Shown here: positions 1 to 12,961 of the stretch, piece after piece
Layout: every line of letters begins with the position of its first letter
Position numbering within the stretch: position 1 is the stretch's first letter
The notes under the pieces: model-generated
Seen by the model: the letters and a program-made list of their open reading frames with translations, nothing else
Told to the model about the DNA's origin: nothing
Database searches by the model: none
Program-made: the position numbers and the translations under genes
Assembly: GCA_010015745.1 (NCBI GenBank)
Contig: ML978168.1
Span: 372,001-436,000, forward strand
Direction of reading: 5' to 3'
DNA: 64,000 bases
Source of the DNA: Setomelanomma holmii
Taxonomy: Eukaryota; Ascomycota; Dothideomycetes; Pleosporales; Phaeosphaeriaceae

Positions 1-745
1 TCCCTGTTGCGTCTGCAGCGGGAGCATATGGAATGGGATGCGGTGTGTGTGAGGTGACTAGATGCAGACATGGCACGGGGTATGACACAGGGCGGTGAAG
101 ATGGGGAAAGGATTGGAGCGGATGAAGTGCCGATGGAGTAATGAAGAACGAGCGTAGGGGCAGGGATGCAGCTTGTCAGATGTGGGTGGTGCAGGCTGAA
201 TTGGGGAGGCAGGGCATGCATACTTTGTTTGGACGACATGAGTGAGCATGATGGGGAAGTGGGCCGAGCGAAGCGGTGGTGAAGATGTTAAATAATGAAG
301 GGAGCGTGAGGTGGTGAGATGTTTGAGCATTACTTTTTGGATTACCGTGTAATTTGTGCTAAGTTGTTGGTCCATGAGTTGTCCCTCGAGAGGCTGATAG
401 TATGTGTGCCTACAAGGCGCAGCCCATGTAAAAGTAGTGAAAACGAGCGGCCCTGGCGTGTGCCTTCTTTCCAAAGAAAGTGGCGTGGTAATAACTAATA
501 ACAATATGCTGGTACAAAAGCGAGTTGTTCGCAGACTAACAGCCGCCGACGCAATGAAAGCCCATGAACTCCGCTTGAAAGAAATTGCAAGCAGGACAAA
601 CAGCCACAAGATCTTTGTGCATACGCGATCATGCCTCTAACCTGTGCATCAAACAAGAAATTCGGCGTTTCCTTCGCAGTCAATTAAGGGCTGCTCGTAC
701 GCCGAAATATGCGAAAAGAGAAAAGATACATGTGACGCGTAACCT
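1..745. other. Intergenic, no supportable gene
   Basis: Downstream flank of the zinc-cluster gene. Open frames here are low-complexity and have no recognisable domain or splice structure. I see no tRNA, repeat or other feature in it. Confidence 0.5.
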
Positions 746-2425
746 TCAGAAAGAGCTGCTCATATTACCCATAGAGGAACGATGAAGCGACGAAGGCCTA
801 TTTTCGAGTGACTGACATTGCGAGGTCTCGACAGAAGAGGCTTGTGGCTGTTGCTGTGGTAGAGGCTGGTACGGCGTTCCGTTGACCAAGGTACCGCTAC
901 TGAATGAATTTCGCTTCGAATTACTGTCAGAGTTGAAGCTATACAAGTTCGTTTGTGAGTCGTGTCGAGTAAGATTCTTCGGACCTGAGCCTTGCGCGCG
1001 GCTTTCACGAAAGTTCGAGTATGTGCTCGCAGGAGCTAAAGCGTTCATGTTTTCGAGAAGTGCAGGCGTGCTGAAGTTGATTTGAAGCTGTGACGGTGCG
1101 CTCGCAGAGTTTCCGTCACCGACCATTGATGTCGTAGCGGAAAGAAAGTTGAGCGTGCCATCTGCTGTCGTGGGCAGCTGTGGCGGTACATCAGGTGCTG
1201 GCACAGCTGTGGGATTGGCCTGGCTGTCGCTGTCCGTGCTCCATGAGAATAGCGGTTTGGCGAACATAGTACCTGCAACAGTTGAGGGTCCGCTCATGGC
1301 TTGGGCGGAACGCAAGCGTTGATCTTGCAATTGATCCACTGCATTTCGAGAGCTTTGACCGCCGCTTGGCTGCGGGAATGGAAGTTGTCGCTGCGGTGCG
1401 GAAGACTCTGACAAAGGTTGTCGTGTATGTGGTCTCTCTGGTAGAGCCTGGTAGAACGAGGTCATATTTAGTGGTGAGGTGGGCTCGCCGTGTACCGTTG
1501 ATCGCAGATTGTTGGTGTTTAGATACGGCAAACCCGTCAAGTCTGGGTCGTAGAAACCGTTGCCACCCTGTGTCGCTGATCTGGCGGTTGGGTATGTCAA
1601 TCTGCACCCTGCATTGTACATACTGGAACTCGACATTGGCGCAGGTTTTGGCAGATAGTTAGCAGGTTGGTCCAGACCGTAAGTCTCGATGGGCGACGTG
1701 TCATCCGTGTAAGGAACGGACCAGGTCGCGGGATACATCGACCTGGTCTCTAAATGTGGAAAGTGCTGACCTGACATCGCACGAGAATACATCGGACTGG
1801 GAGTAGAGGCAGAATATATCGGCAGCAGACCATTAGAGTTGGCCATGTCGGTGAGACGGTGTGTCAGATGGTAGTTGTCCATGACCTTATGGACATTGTC
1901 CGAACCAACCTGTCTGAATTAGTCACGACCTGCACGGCTCACTCTCAGCACTTACGCGGTGGAATTGGCACTGACTTGCTTCAACACCAGCTTGTTTGCA
2001 GTTTGTACATCCAGTTCCGTTGCCTGCATCTCCACTACAACGAATCTTCCTCTTACGGCATCGAGCGCACTACGTCTCTAGTCAGCCTCGTTCTTCCAAT
2101 TATCAAGGAGGCCGCGGGACTTTATATCTCGGGTAGCTCGCACGGGTGCAGTGCTAACCGCCATTGTCTCGACACCAGCCAAGGGAGCAGTACTTACAGC
2201 AACGGCTATGCGTCTCCGATTCGAGCCACCATCAATCAAAGGCTCATCACACCCGGTATCTGGTCGAAGATGGCCTCCCACAGGACCTCCAATAGGATAC
2301 CCACGAGGATCGAGCCTTGAAGTATGAGATATCGCCACATGATCATTTCGATCATAGTAGTAGTTGCGGAACGCATGATTGTGCGGTGGATAACTACGAC
2401 TACTGTCATACTTCGTTACCGACAT
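746..2425 (-). CDS. Zn2Cys6 (fungal binuclear cluster) transcription factor
   Basis: Predicted 501-aa nuclear DNA-binding regulator. Model: complement(join(746..1909,1956..2069,2198..2425)), with introns of 46 bp and 128 bp bounded by GTAAG and AG. Exon 1 (76 codons) ends in the basic stretch RRRIAVA. Exon 2 (38 codons) begins CARCRKRKIRC and carries the cluster Cys-x2-Cys-x6-Cys...Cys-x2-Cys-x9-Cys. Exon 3 adds a Ser/Pro/Gln-rich, apparently disordered tail of nearly 390 residues. Both introns are in phase 0 and flank the zinc cluster exactly, so exon 2 is a DNA-binding cassette. The ATG at 2425 is preceded in frame by a TAG. A branch-site and acceptor-like stretch further upstream could mark a 5'UTR intron. 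No fungal_trans middle homology region is visible, so the effector part is unusual or short. The target genes are unknown. Confidence 0.85.
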
Positions 2426-5176
2426 GTTTGCAGACTGCTATGAGGTCAGCCTGTTCGATTAGTCAGGTCAAAGGATCCTCACCGAAAGCCGGGATCACGT
2501 CAGATGATGAGACAACGGCACCCTCGTGACGATGCTAGCGACTGATTCAAGAGATAGTGCTTGGCTCGCTCTCGTCGGCGATGATTCCCAGCGAATAGAT
2601 GGCTGGATCGGAACAGGTCGACCGGTGAGCACCTCAAGCGGCCATGTGTCGAAAGGATCCAGTTTATAGCCAAAATGAGACGACACAACGTAAGACCGAA
2701 GCTTTCACTAGCGAACGTTAGGAGTTGAAAATAGTTACGTGGCGCACGTTTGTCGAACGAGCAGCCTTGGAGAACTTATTGTATCTAGTCCGAGGAGAGC
2801 TTCTTGCCATGAAGTGTTTGCAGACGGGGCTTTCGTGCACGGTCTCGTCCAGCATGCATACAACCGATGCGAGTTGCCCAGGATCTTGAGTTACATGAAA
2901 TTCTAAGCCTTACAGGCCAAAAGTGATCTTTCATGGTCGTGGAACCTTGTACAGAACAAATTCGTGTTCAAAATCCACTCGATGAGCGCCTCAACCGCAC
3001 AAGTTACAGTTCAATCATAAGGGTTTGCTGAAAAGTCGTCAGTCTACCACTGAGCAAAGCGAAATCGACACCGATCGACGCAGAGCAGACAAAGCAGGCA
3101 AACGCTTCGCTACTTCCACAAAGCTCCCCTATGGCCAGGCGTTGCGCTATTGCTGTTTGCTGGATACGCACGTTAAGGTACCACCGCGGAACCGGAATAG
3201 ACGGCGCACATTGGCTCTTCCATACGAGATGTCGTGGATGCGAAGCCCCCATGGAAAGATTTCCTTCATCTGGTCTCAGAGCTGTATGGTCATGGTGGTA
3301 TCGTCTTCAGGCAAAGAAAGCCGAGTATCCTGACTCAATAAAGCAGCAATTGATCTTAGACACGACACATGTCGGATCCGAATGCGTCGTAGTTACCTGT
3401 AAGCTCGAGCTCGAGATGTCGTTTGCACACAGCCTCAAACAATCATTGAGCATCTGTATTTGGGCTGTGATGAAACACCAAAGCAAGCCATCGGGTTGCG
3501 CGCATCTGCCAGTAGACAAGGCCGATGGGACCGCCACTGGCTCAATGTCGAACAGTAGCCGCACAGGGTGCATCCGGTACAGTATCCCTGCCAATTCGAC
3601 TGCATAGAACAGCAACAGCTCTCATGTCTCAAGGATGCCTCGTCATTGGGCCTCAGCATCCCGGCAAGGCACCACCGTGGAGACGAGGTGTGTCAGCGGG
3701 GCGAAGAGGGTGAAGGATCCGCCCAACCATGTACAGGTCTTTCAATCTGGAAGAAGACGTTGTGCTCTTCCTTGACATCAGGTACCGATCGCGGCATGGT
3801 ATGCCAAGCGGACCACTGACTGGATGGAGCACGTAGCGAGATTTGTCGAACCATGTTAAAGCAGATGTCACAAGCACGTAAACTCGCCAAATCCGAAAGG
3901 AGCGCATTGCCAACATCCACGTTAAAGACTTCCCCTCTACGAGTGTAGGATGCAAAACAAGGCCAACCTGATTCGATTTTTTTGTTGCTCACCTTGATAT
4001 CTCGCTCCGAGGAAGCTCTAGCTGCGCCAAGAAAACAGCAAACGAGATTTCTTACGAGTCCACCGCGCGACACAGCTTGATGTGAGTTCGATGCGCATGT
4101 GCATACCATTCTGGATTAGAGGCATGACTTTCCAGGATCCTATGCAACCAGAAAGGTGTTTGCTAGTCGCCGTCGCTGGATAGGATGAAGGGTGTACCCG
4201 CGGAGCTGGGTGACAGGAACGTGATAGAATGTGCGATTCAAGCGTAGTTGTTTTCCAGGTTACCTGTAGACAAATTTGAAGGGAGCTTTGACTGAGCATA
4301 AGGCTTGCAGTTGTTGAGTGACGGTGTGCGCGCATGCGCAATCATCATTGATGTTGTGCACTTCCACCCTGATCTGGACCACACCAATAGCAAGCAACGT
4401 CCGGCCCGCATATACTGAAGATCTTTTCAAGACCAAGAGTGGCTGGCAAAGACTGGTATCGTCCCTGTGACCCTCTCGCAGAGCGACAGCTCTGCTTCTT
4501 GGAAGGGGTCCTCCAGCTCAAGGCAGTCGAACGAAGCATCTATGGCGAATCTGGCGTCGCCTAGGCCACTCTCGGGTACAGCAGCCATCCTCGCCCGGCA
4601 GAAATCCTGGAATTGGGGGGCCGCGTCGATGCTGAGGTTGTGCTGCACCCGTCATCAAACGCAGCGGGTTCCCGACAATCGGACCAGGATGTGGCTGTAC
4701 AGCAATCTGCCGATAGGTGTGACACCGACCGGCTTGCCTCACCAATGTGTTGACATCCTGGCTCTTGACCATAGATTCGGACGACGTCTGTGGGACGCTG
4801 TCCGGCTCACTCTCCTCCTTCGTAACGTGACAAGTGCGGCTCTGCTTTTGACAGCGGCAGCATGTTGCCTCACTCTCCAATACCTTTTAGGTTAGGTAGC
4901 ACGAGGCAGCACGGAGATCCACTCCGACGCGAGTCAGTCACAAGAAAGTTGAGGCACGGTGTGCAGAGATATCGAAGGGTAACATGCAAGACCGTCAGCG
5001 GGGAAAAAAGTGATACGATACCTGATGGTTGATGAGCATCCAATGTTGCGCATTACGTCATAAATGACTAAGCACGAGCTTAGCGTCGCGCGCTGCGAAA
5101 GTGAGTCGTGCGTCAGTCAACCGGCACTTTTAGCAATGCGACAAACATCACTTATCCGCACCACTGACCGCAAACT
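2426..5176. other. 2.7-kb gene-poor intergenic region
   Basis: Several 60-160 codon open frames exist on both strands, but none shows a domain, a consistent splice structure or a clear coding continuation. An acidic minus-strand frame near 4427-4648 and a Cys-containing one at 4518-4880 look weakly protein-like. They cannot be joined by a convincing intron, and the second starts with TTG. The region should hold the promoters of the divergent zinc-cluster gene and cyclophilin gene. Confidence 0.4.
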
Positions 5177-6747
5177 ATGTCTGTGCTTCTGGAGACGTCA
5201 CTCGGTGACTTAACTATCGATTTGCTAGTCGACGAAGCGCCGAAATGCTGTGAAAAGTGAGTCTATCCAATCCCTACGCGAGCCCTGTGTGCTTCTGCTG
5301 CGATCCACAACATCTACATGCTGTAGCCCGCTGTCTTTCCAAGCTGAGCATAGAACAGACACTGACAGCTGGTCACCATAGCTTCCTCAAGCTATGCAAA
5401 GTGAAGTACTACAACTTCGCGCCTGTGCATAGCGTCCAGCCCAACTTCTCCTTCCAAACTGGCGACCCCATTGGCCCCGGCTCCAAAGACAGTGATGGCG
5501 GCCGCTCGATATGGGGCTTACTTGACCACTCACAGTCTGCGAAGAAGACTTTTGTGCCCGAGTTCAGGCCAAAGCTGAAGCACACGGGAATGGGCACCGT
5601 CAGTATGGCCACTGCACCAAGTCCTGAGAATCCCGACGAACGGTTAGCTGGCAGCCAATTCATCGTTACCCTCGGTCCCAATATCGATTTCCTCGATGGC
5701 AAGGCTGCTATATTCGGCACCGTTGTCGAAGGCTTTGATACGCTCGAGAAGATCAACACGGCATATATCGATGACAAAGGACAACCACTCAAGGACATTC
5801 GCTTGCTTCACACTGTCGTCCTCGACGACCCATACGACGACCCGTCTGATCTCGTAGAACCACCCGAAAGCCCTGTACCCTCTGCCGCGCAGCTTGCGAC
5901 TGTTCGTGTCGCATACGACGAAGACCTCGCAGAAGACAATGATCCAGAAGCTCTGGAGAAGGTCCGTCGAGAACGTGAGGCGCGCGCGCAAGCTCTCACG
6001 CTCGAGATGGTTGGCGATCTGCCGTTTGCTGAAGTCGCCCCGCCTGAGAACGTGCTGTTCGTATGCAAGCTCAACCCGGTGACACAGGATGAGGACCTCG
6101 AACTCATTTTCTCGCGCTTCGGCAAGATCTTGAGCTGCGAGGTCATCAGGGATAAGAAGACGGGTGACAGCCTGCAGTACGCCTTCATCGAATACACCAA
6201 CCAGAAGGACTGCGAGCAAGCATACTTCAAGATGGACGGCGTGTTAATTGACGATCATCGCATACACGTCGACTTCTCACAAAGTGTCTCCAAGATTGCA
6301 GATGATTGGCGGGACGTGACAAACAAGAAGCGGCGATCCGCAGCAGGAGGCTTCGGTGGCATAGACAATCTCGAGAAGAAGCGGCAGTACCGCGGCGACT
6401 CTGGCAGACAGATTGTCTCCGATTCGGTGGTCAATAACCTCGTCATCGACCGTGACACAACATCGAAGGACACAAATGGCAGTGCGCGCCGGGGGCCGAG
6501 AGACGACCAAGACAGATGGCGAGATAATGACCGCAGACGAGAACGGAGAGAAGACTTCCATGATGATCGGTTCAAGCGGAATCGTAGTCGAAGTCCGAAG
6601 CGCGACCGTCGAGACCGTGATGATGGCAGGTATGAGCCTAAGCGACGAGAACGAAGTCGCAGTCCAGATCGTCATCGAGACAATCGGCGCGAGAGGAGCC
6701 GAGATCGATACAGGAGGGACGATCGCGATCGCGACAGACGACGGTGA
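5177..6747 (+). CDS. cyp6: Cyclophilin-like/RRM peptidyl-prolyl isomerase (PPIL4/Cyp6 type)
   Basis: Nuclear cyclophilin fused to an RNA-recognition motif, a family tied to splicing and to RNA polymerase II (human PPIL4, S. pombe Rct1). Model: join(5177..5256,5382..6747), 481 aa. Exon 1 encodes MSVLLETSLGDLTIDLLVDE and continues to CENFLKLC across the 125-bp intron (GTGAGT...CATAG). The cyclophilin domain spans roughly residues 1-170. The RRM is at about 240-320, with RNP2-like VLFVCKLNP and an RNP1-like segment near YAFIEYTN. The C-terminal 100 residues are Arg/Asp/Ser-rich with RSRSP repeats, typical of splicing-associated proteins. The position of the usual catalytic Arg (FHR in active cyclophilins) reads VHS, so isomerase activity may be weak, as noted for this family. 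Rct1-type proteins bind the Rpb1 CTD, whose gene lies 40 kb away. Confidence 0.93.
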
Positions 6748-7322
6748 AAGTCGAGATAGATTCTTGTTTTCCTCTGCAGGCTCAAAATTCCCGAGACCTT
6801 GTGTATAACAATAAGACCATAATAACATTGACACCTCGGTGCTCAACTATGCTTTTGCACTCGTGACCGACCCCATAGACCTCAATGGGGCTGAGGAGCA
6901 AGACCATATGCAACGAGACTCATTTTTATTCCGAAGACTAGTTATGTAATTGATATACAGAAGGACCTCTTTCGCGGTCCTAGCAATGCGTTTTATCACC
7001 CATCGACACATGGGGCAAGTCAGGCATTCGAACGAAAAGACGCCATTCACCCATGCCTTTAGCGCATAATCCCAATCTGATCAAACTCAAAAGCAAAGTA
7101 ACCCAATTCCATGTAACGCCCGATGTATGCACACCTCACGGATAAGGATTGCCTATGAAGCCCCTATCTCTCGCGCCCCTGTCTCTACAGTCCGAGGCCA
7201 AGATACCACCTTTTCCTTCTCGCTGCGTCCAAAACATGCGGAAACTTCTTTTGGAATCGGTTGTGTCCTCCCTCGACACCAGCCAAAGGAACTCGTCGTG
7301 CATCGATGATATAATGAGACTT
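6748..7322. other. Convergent 3' intergenic region
   Basis: Holds the 3' ends of cyp6 (+) and RPB2 (-). I see AT-rich stretches suited to polyadenylation, but no gene, tRNA or repeat. Confidence 0.5.
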
Positions 7323-10300
7323 CTAGTCTCTGACGCTGAGACCAGAGCGGTCTGTGAACATGCGTGTTGCGATGTTCATGGCGAGGAGTTCTTGGAAGAG
7401 CAGCTTGGCGGCGTAGGGGATGTGGATTTGGGAGATGCGGGTTTTGTTGTGGCAGGGGCGGCATTCGTAGTTGCCTTTCTTGATCATGCTAGGGATGTAT
7501 TAGCAATGGACACTTGTGGAGGGAGGTCAAGAAACTTACGCAATCGGACTCATCAGTCCGCAAATGTCGCATACATGGACCGTATACGCATCTGAGACTG
7601 TGAAGAGACGCTCCTTCAAGAAAGCAGCAGCACCGTGGGCGATCATACAATCGCGCTCCATTTCTCCGAAACGCAGACCACCGTCACGCGCGCGACCTTC
7701 GACGGGTTGGCGTGTGAGAATCTGCAATGGGCCGCGGGCACGAGCGTGGATCTTGTCGTCGACCATATGTCTCAGGCGCTGGTAGTAGGTAGGCCCTAAG
7801 AATACTTGCACGCGCATCTTCTTGCCGGTGTGACCATTGTACATGATCTCAAACCCACGCTTTTGGTAGCCAGCAGCTGCCAGCAGATCGGAGACCTGAT
7901 CGACCGTGACATCGGTAAAGGGTGTGGCGTCTCCTTCCTGGCCTGTGATGGCTCCAACTTTAGACAGCAGACACTCGACCAAATGGGCAATGGTCATACG
8001 GGACGGAATGGCGTGAGGATTGATGATCAAATCGGGTGTGAGACCCTCTTTTGTGAAAGGCATGTCCTCTTGACGATACGTAATACCAATGGTACCTTTC
8101 TGACCGTGACGAGACGCGAACTTGTCACCAATCTGAGGCACTTTGGTTGTTCTTGTACGGACCTTGACAAAGCGGAGACCTTCAGTGTTGGTGGTGAACA
8201 AGACTTGATCGACGATACCATTCTCGGTGCTTCGAAGAGGTGTTGACACATCTCGCTTCGTGTGTAGAGTAGTCTTCTGGCCCAGTTCCTGTGCGTCGGC
8301 CGCAATAGGCGCCGTCTTGCCAATGATGATATCATCACCAGACACTCGCACACCAGGGGCCACGACACCATCATCGTCAAGCTTGTCGTATGTTCCACCC
8401 TTCAACCGTAGAGTGTCCGCACGTGTGGGTTTCTCGAACTGCTCCAAGACGTTGACACCAATGCGTTTCTCTTGTTCTGTGTATGCACGGTAGAACAAAC
8501 TCCTGAAGAGACCTCGATCGATACTGCTCTGGTTCATGATGACGGAATCTTCTTGGTTGTATCCAGAGTAACAGGCAATAGCAACGATTGCATTCTGACC
8601 GGCAGGCAGCTCACGGAACTTGAGATACTCCATGGATCGAGTCGTGGCTAGAGGCTTCTGTGGATAATACAGGACATTCATCATGGTCTCCATGCGCAAG
8701 GCATAGTTTGTCAGGGCGACACCCATGGCTTGCTTGCCCATGGCCGATTGGTAGGTATTACGAGGCGATTGGTTATGATCAGGGAAAGGAATGATACTGG
8801 CGCAAATACCCAGAATCATGGCTGGGTGAATCTCGCAATGCGTGTACGCGTGGATGCGAGGGTCTGGCTTGGGCTTGATGGTGCGGTTACGGTCCTTACC
8901 AAGATTGGCTTGCTCGTTGACGGGTAGGCCGAGTTTCATGGCCCGCCACTCGTCAAGGTCCTCAGGGGAGAAGGTAATCATGGCAGTCTCCTCTTCTTCA
9001 GCGTCAAGGTACTCAATGACACCATTTTGGATGAGACCCTTCCAGCCATAAGTGTTATCTGCGATGTCTTCTTCACTCCAGCCTGCCCGGGCATCCGACT
9101 CCTGCTGCTCTTGCAGAAGTTTGTTGCACACTTCCCGGTTGAAGATGAGTTGATTACGGTTTGGCTTCCTGATATCGTTCTCAACAACGAACAGTGGTCG
9201 CATGACCCGTCCGGCATCTGTGAAGATCTTGAACTCCCGATCACGAATGTCGCGAATTAAGCTCATCTCGTACGAGAGAGTTCCGTTTCTCCGTAATTCT
9301 TGCACGACAGAGACGAGTTGTTGAGCGTGGGAATGAACACCGACCCATACACCGTTGACGAAGACCTTTGTGGCGTCCGGATTCTGATTTTGATCATACT
9401 CCTCGAGGAGTTGCATATTTCGCTGCGACATGAAATCAATGATAGGAGAAGCATCGCTGCCGACACTGACGTAACACATCAATGAAAGATTCTTGACGAG
9501 ACCGCAGGCTTGACCTTCGGGTGTTTCGGCGGGACACACTAGACCCCAATGGGAATTGTGTAGCTGACGTGGTTTTGCCAGCTTGCCATCACGACCAACA
9601 GGTGTGTTTGTCCGTCGTAAATGGGACAATGTCGAGGCGTAGGTGTAACGGTTCAAAACCTGGGACACGCCTGCCTTGGCTGATGCTGCCTTCTTCTGAT
9701 CTCCCCAATTACCTGTTGCCAAAGAGTACTTCAATCCGTTTGTGATAATGCTCGCCTTGATGGCCATCTGCACATTGAACTCCTGGTTGTTCTCGACGCA
9801 ACGCTGGAGGTATTTGTAGATGTCCTTGGTCAACTTCAAGAACAAGATGCGGAACAGGTTGGCGACAAGCGGTCCCGCAAGATCGAGGCGCTTCTTGCCA
9901 AAGTGATCTCGGTCATCCTCGTCTCGGCGGCCCAACACACACTGCAGAAGTCGATGTATCATGTAGCCGAAGAAGTAGGCCTTGCGAGTGTCTTGACCCT
10001 CCTTCTGTGAGATATGAGGCAGGAACTCGCGCTGCATGATATCCCTCGCGAACTTGAGACGCCTGTCTCGCGAACCCTGGGTTGCTCCGCGCCTGGCAAT
10101 GTAATCGAGCGCCGTTTCTCTATCCTGTACCACAGCACCCTCCTCGATGCTGGGCTTTAGCAGCTCGAGCATTTGTGTGTCGGTCCGATCGTAGACAATA
10201 TGGCTAAGAATCTCTTCGTCGGAAACAATGCCAAGAGCGCGAAAGACGATAGCCATGGGTATGTCTGACTTGATGTAGGGGAGGGTGGCGTATGCGAATG

Positions 10301-11168
10301 GTCCGGGTGCACGCTTGCCGCCGGTACCAGTGACAAGTGAATTATCAGCCCACTTGATGTTGAAGGAAGAGATGAGGCGAGTGCCCTTCTCGACGGCACT
10401 TCGAATTTCTGCTGTCCAGGGGATAGGACCCTGCTTCTTCCGGAAGACCTGGACAATGTTCGCTGCGCTGCGCTCCTGGGCGATCAAGACCTTCTCGCTA
10501 CCATTGATGACGAAGTAGCCACCCTGATCGTAAGGGCACTCATTGAAGCTGAACAGTGCCTCGTCGGACTGGTTGCGCAGATGGCAGAGCTCAGAGCGCA
10601 GCATGACAGGCAGCTTCCCTATGAAGATGCGTGTGCCTTCCTCATCCATGGGCACGTCCTCGCGCTCCCATTTGATCTGTGTCGGCCCGCCGACGGTCGC
10701 GGTGACCTCCATATCCTCGTCTTCGCCCTCGACCGGTGCCTGCGTCTCTCTGGCGACCATAACGCGGTTGGATATGTCAGCCAGCATGGCGCCGGAGTAA
10801 GTGAGGTTGCGCAGACGCGCCTCGTGAGGGAACAGTGGCACCGTTGTGCCATCGCCTTCTGTGTGTGTCGGCCGCGCCAGGTAGACGCGCCCGAATTTTA
10901 TCTCATAACGGCGCTTGATAATGGGGTCGCTATCCTCGTCCGGGTTATAGGGTGTGTTCTGCTCGAGTATTACGCTGCCGTTCTCCTTCACGATGTCTTG
11001 TATTGTGTTGCGCGTGAACTCGTCATATGAGTCGAGCTGCTGCGACACCAAACCCTTGGTGTCAAAGAAGGAGCTGATGACGGCCCAGCAGTCCTCCGAG
11101 GTGATGTCTCCGCCCTCTACTTCGTCCTCGTACTCGTCTTCCATGTCGTCGATGTATTCGTCAGCCAT
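7323..11168 (-). CDS. RPB2: DNA-directed RNA polymerase II second-largest subunit Rpb2
   Basis: Core catalytic subunit that forms half of the active-site cleft of RNA polymerase II. Model: complement(join(7323..7488,7540..11168)), 1,264 aa, the normal family length. One 51-bp intron (7489..7539) falls next to the C-terminal zinc finger: the first cysteine pair is CDICG before the intron and the second is CRPC after it. Visible landmarks are the acidic N-terminus MADEYIDDMEDEYEDE, the lobe segment with GYFVINGSEKVLIAQERSA, and the hybrid-binding/active-site motif GDKFASRHGQKG near residue 1,010. The C-terminal clamp ends in SVRD. The ATG at 11168 is the first in frame and matches the family start. 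No frameshift or stop interrupts it, which shows the assembly is accurate here. Confidence 0.98.
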
Positions 11169-11916
11169 GGTTGCGGCACGGGCGGTAGGATCAGAAAAGA
11201 CGCGTAGGGAGGGTGAAGGAGGTAGTGTCGTGGGTGAGGGCGGCGTGAGGAGTGCGAGCTCCTTGTCTGGTCTCTGGGTCGCGACTGCTCAAAGAAACCC
11301 ATGGATCGGACATTTACCGTAGTTTCGCCGATTGCTTGGCGCACGACCTCGCGCCTCCACTTGACCGGCATCGCCACTCAGACCTCGACATCATCCATGT
11401 CAAATGGTCTTGCGCTGCATTCATCATTACCGCTATCTAAAACTCAGGGAACTCTGGCTACACACTTGGGTATAGGTGACGCTAGTTGTTGCTCTGCTCT
11501 GCCTACCACAGACTAACCATCTCTCAAAGCTCTCAAGTCACTATGGACCTTCCAGGCGCCCATCATAAGGCGATGAGCGCAGAATGCGCCACAGTTGTTC
11601 TTCTGTACGGCTGCATGGCAGCCTGCATGCTCCGCAGTCGCACACGCTAAGCCCTTGATGTGAGTTGATACGGGATTCAGCCTGGTCAAGCAAGTCAACT
11701 TTGCCTTCAGCCTCTCTATGGGCTTGAAACATATTCTCCATCCCGGACTGCACGTCCTCACCGCGTCGTGCAACAATCTGTGCCCAGCCCTTGCCACGTC
11801 CCGTCGCCAGAACATATGGTTTCTATAGCCTACAATCACTTGTGTCTATCACAAATTACATTCGACCTAGCCAGGCCTCTACAAGAGTAGGGACATACTT
11901 CTAATCTTATAAAACG
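11169..11916. other. RPB2 upstream region
   Basis: Presumed RPB2 promoter and 5'UTR followed by unassigned sequence. Short open frames occur on both strands without recognisable content. Confidence 0.4.
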
Positions 11917-12360
11917 ATGGCGAGGACGGCGCCACCTAGTGTCGTATCTTCCAATATGGAGCAGCTGACAATCACGGTCGCCTGTGTGACGCTGGTAACC
12001 AATACCGGAAGGACCTCCATGGCCGTGACTGCATTTGTTCGAGAGCTTCGAGCGGCTCGCGACGACCCTACCATCATCTCCAATGAGCTTGGTTCGCTGG
12101 AAATGGTTCTTGTACTCCTCAAAGATGATTTCGCCAAGGCGTCAAGCAACGCTCGGTCCCCAAAGCTTGTAAACAATCTGGTGCTCGATCCTCAAAAGCT
12201 GCGATGAAGTCGTTGCCAACATCGAGAGGTCGCTCGCGAAGCACTGTATCTCTCGCCTTGGCATACCAGCGCTTGGACCATCGGAGGAGGCAAGGACGCG
12301 TTTCTCTTCTCAACAACGACTCTGTCGCGCCTTCACCATGTATCCTCACACGCCATAGCA
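11917..12360 (+). pseudogene. Remnant of a STAND/ankyrin-type N-terminal domain gene
   Basis: The frame at 11917..12207 encodes a helical segment (start MARTAPPSVV, then VAVTAFVRELRAARDD and SLEMVLVLLKDDF). This resembles the N-terminal fungal domain placed ahead of NACHT, ankyrin or HET modules. It stops in LDPQKLR. A second frame opening at the same place continues with SCDEVVANIERSLAKH and SRLG, which is how the family normally continues, so a frameshift near 12190 is likely. Nothing recognisable follows. Similarity is judged from residue pattern only, so the family assignment is tentative. Confidence 0.35.
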
Positions 12361-12438
12361 TGCAACTTTGCTGCAATGTGGGGTCCGAGCATCGGGGAAC
12401 AGTACCTCAGACAATGCCTGACGATAAAAGAATGATGT

Positions 12439-12798
12439 ATGCTTATTTACAACGTCACGGGCAAAGATCCACTGAATTGGAATGGGTTACCAGAGTGGTT
12501 TGAGGACGGCTATACGCCTCTCCAGCTTATCCAATGCGAGTACACGTCTAGAGCAGGTCGCTCATGGAATCCAAGTACCGAGGAGCACCTTACAGCCTTT
12601 CTTCGCTTGCTTCAAGCGCGCAGCTGCAGTGTTGCAGCACTGGACAGAATCGAACCTTCGGATGTCTTTGATGCTTACATGACTACCAAACATAAACTGT
12701 CTAGCACCAAGGTCGTGAACCCTCTGCAAAGCGATCCAGGCAATGCTTCCACGTCTTTGTATAAGCATAGGTACAGCGGCATGCCAATGAGGATATAG
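12439..12798 (+). other. Unassigned 119-codon open frame
   Basis: Reads MLIYNVTGKDPLNWNGLPEW and then a helical stretch ending SGMPMRI, stopping before 12800. Composition is protein-like, but I recognise no domain and the first codon has no supporting context. It lies between the STAND-like remnant and a broken BTB gene, so it may be another decayed piece of either. Confidence 0.2.
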
Positions 12799-12961
12799 GA
12801 GACAGAGAGAGCGTCGAGGTTGAAGCAAGAAAAACGATCAAGAATCACGCGCTTTGGCGTAACGTTTCATTGAGGCTCTATGTCTAAGCCAAAAATCATG
12901 TTCTGGAGGTCCGTAGGCTGCTATGCGGACACCGTCAACCACTTGCAGTCCCATTCCCCGA

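Noticed and set aside
2426..5176. Several 60-160 codon ORFs
   Set aside because: They overlap on both strands, some start only at TTG or GTG, and none shows a recognisable motif.
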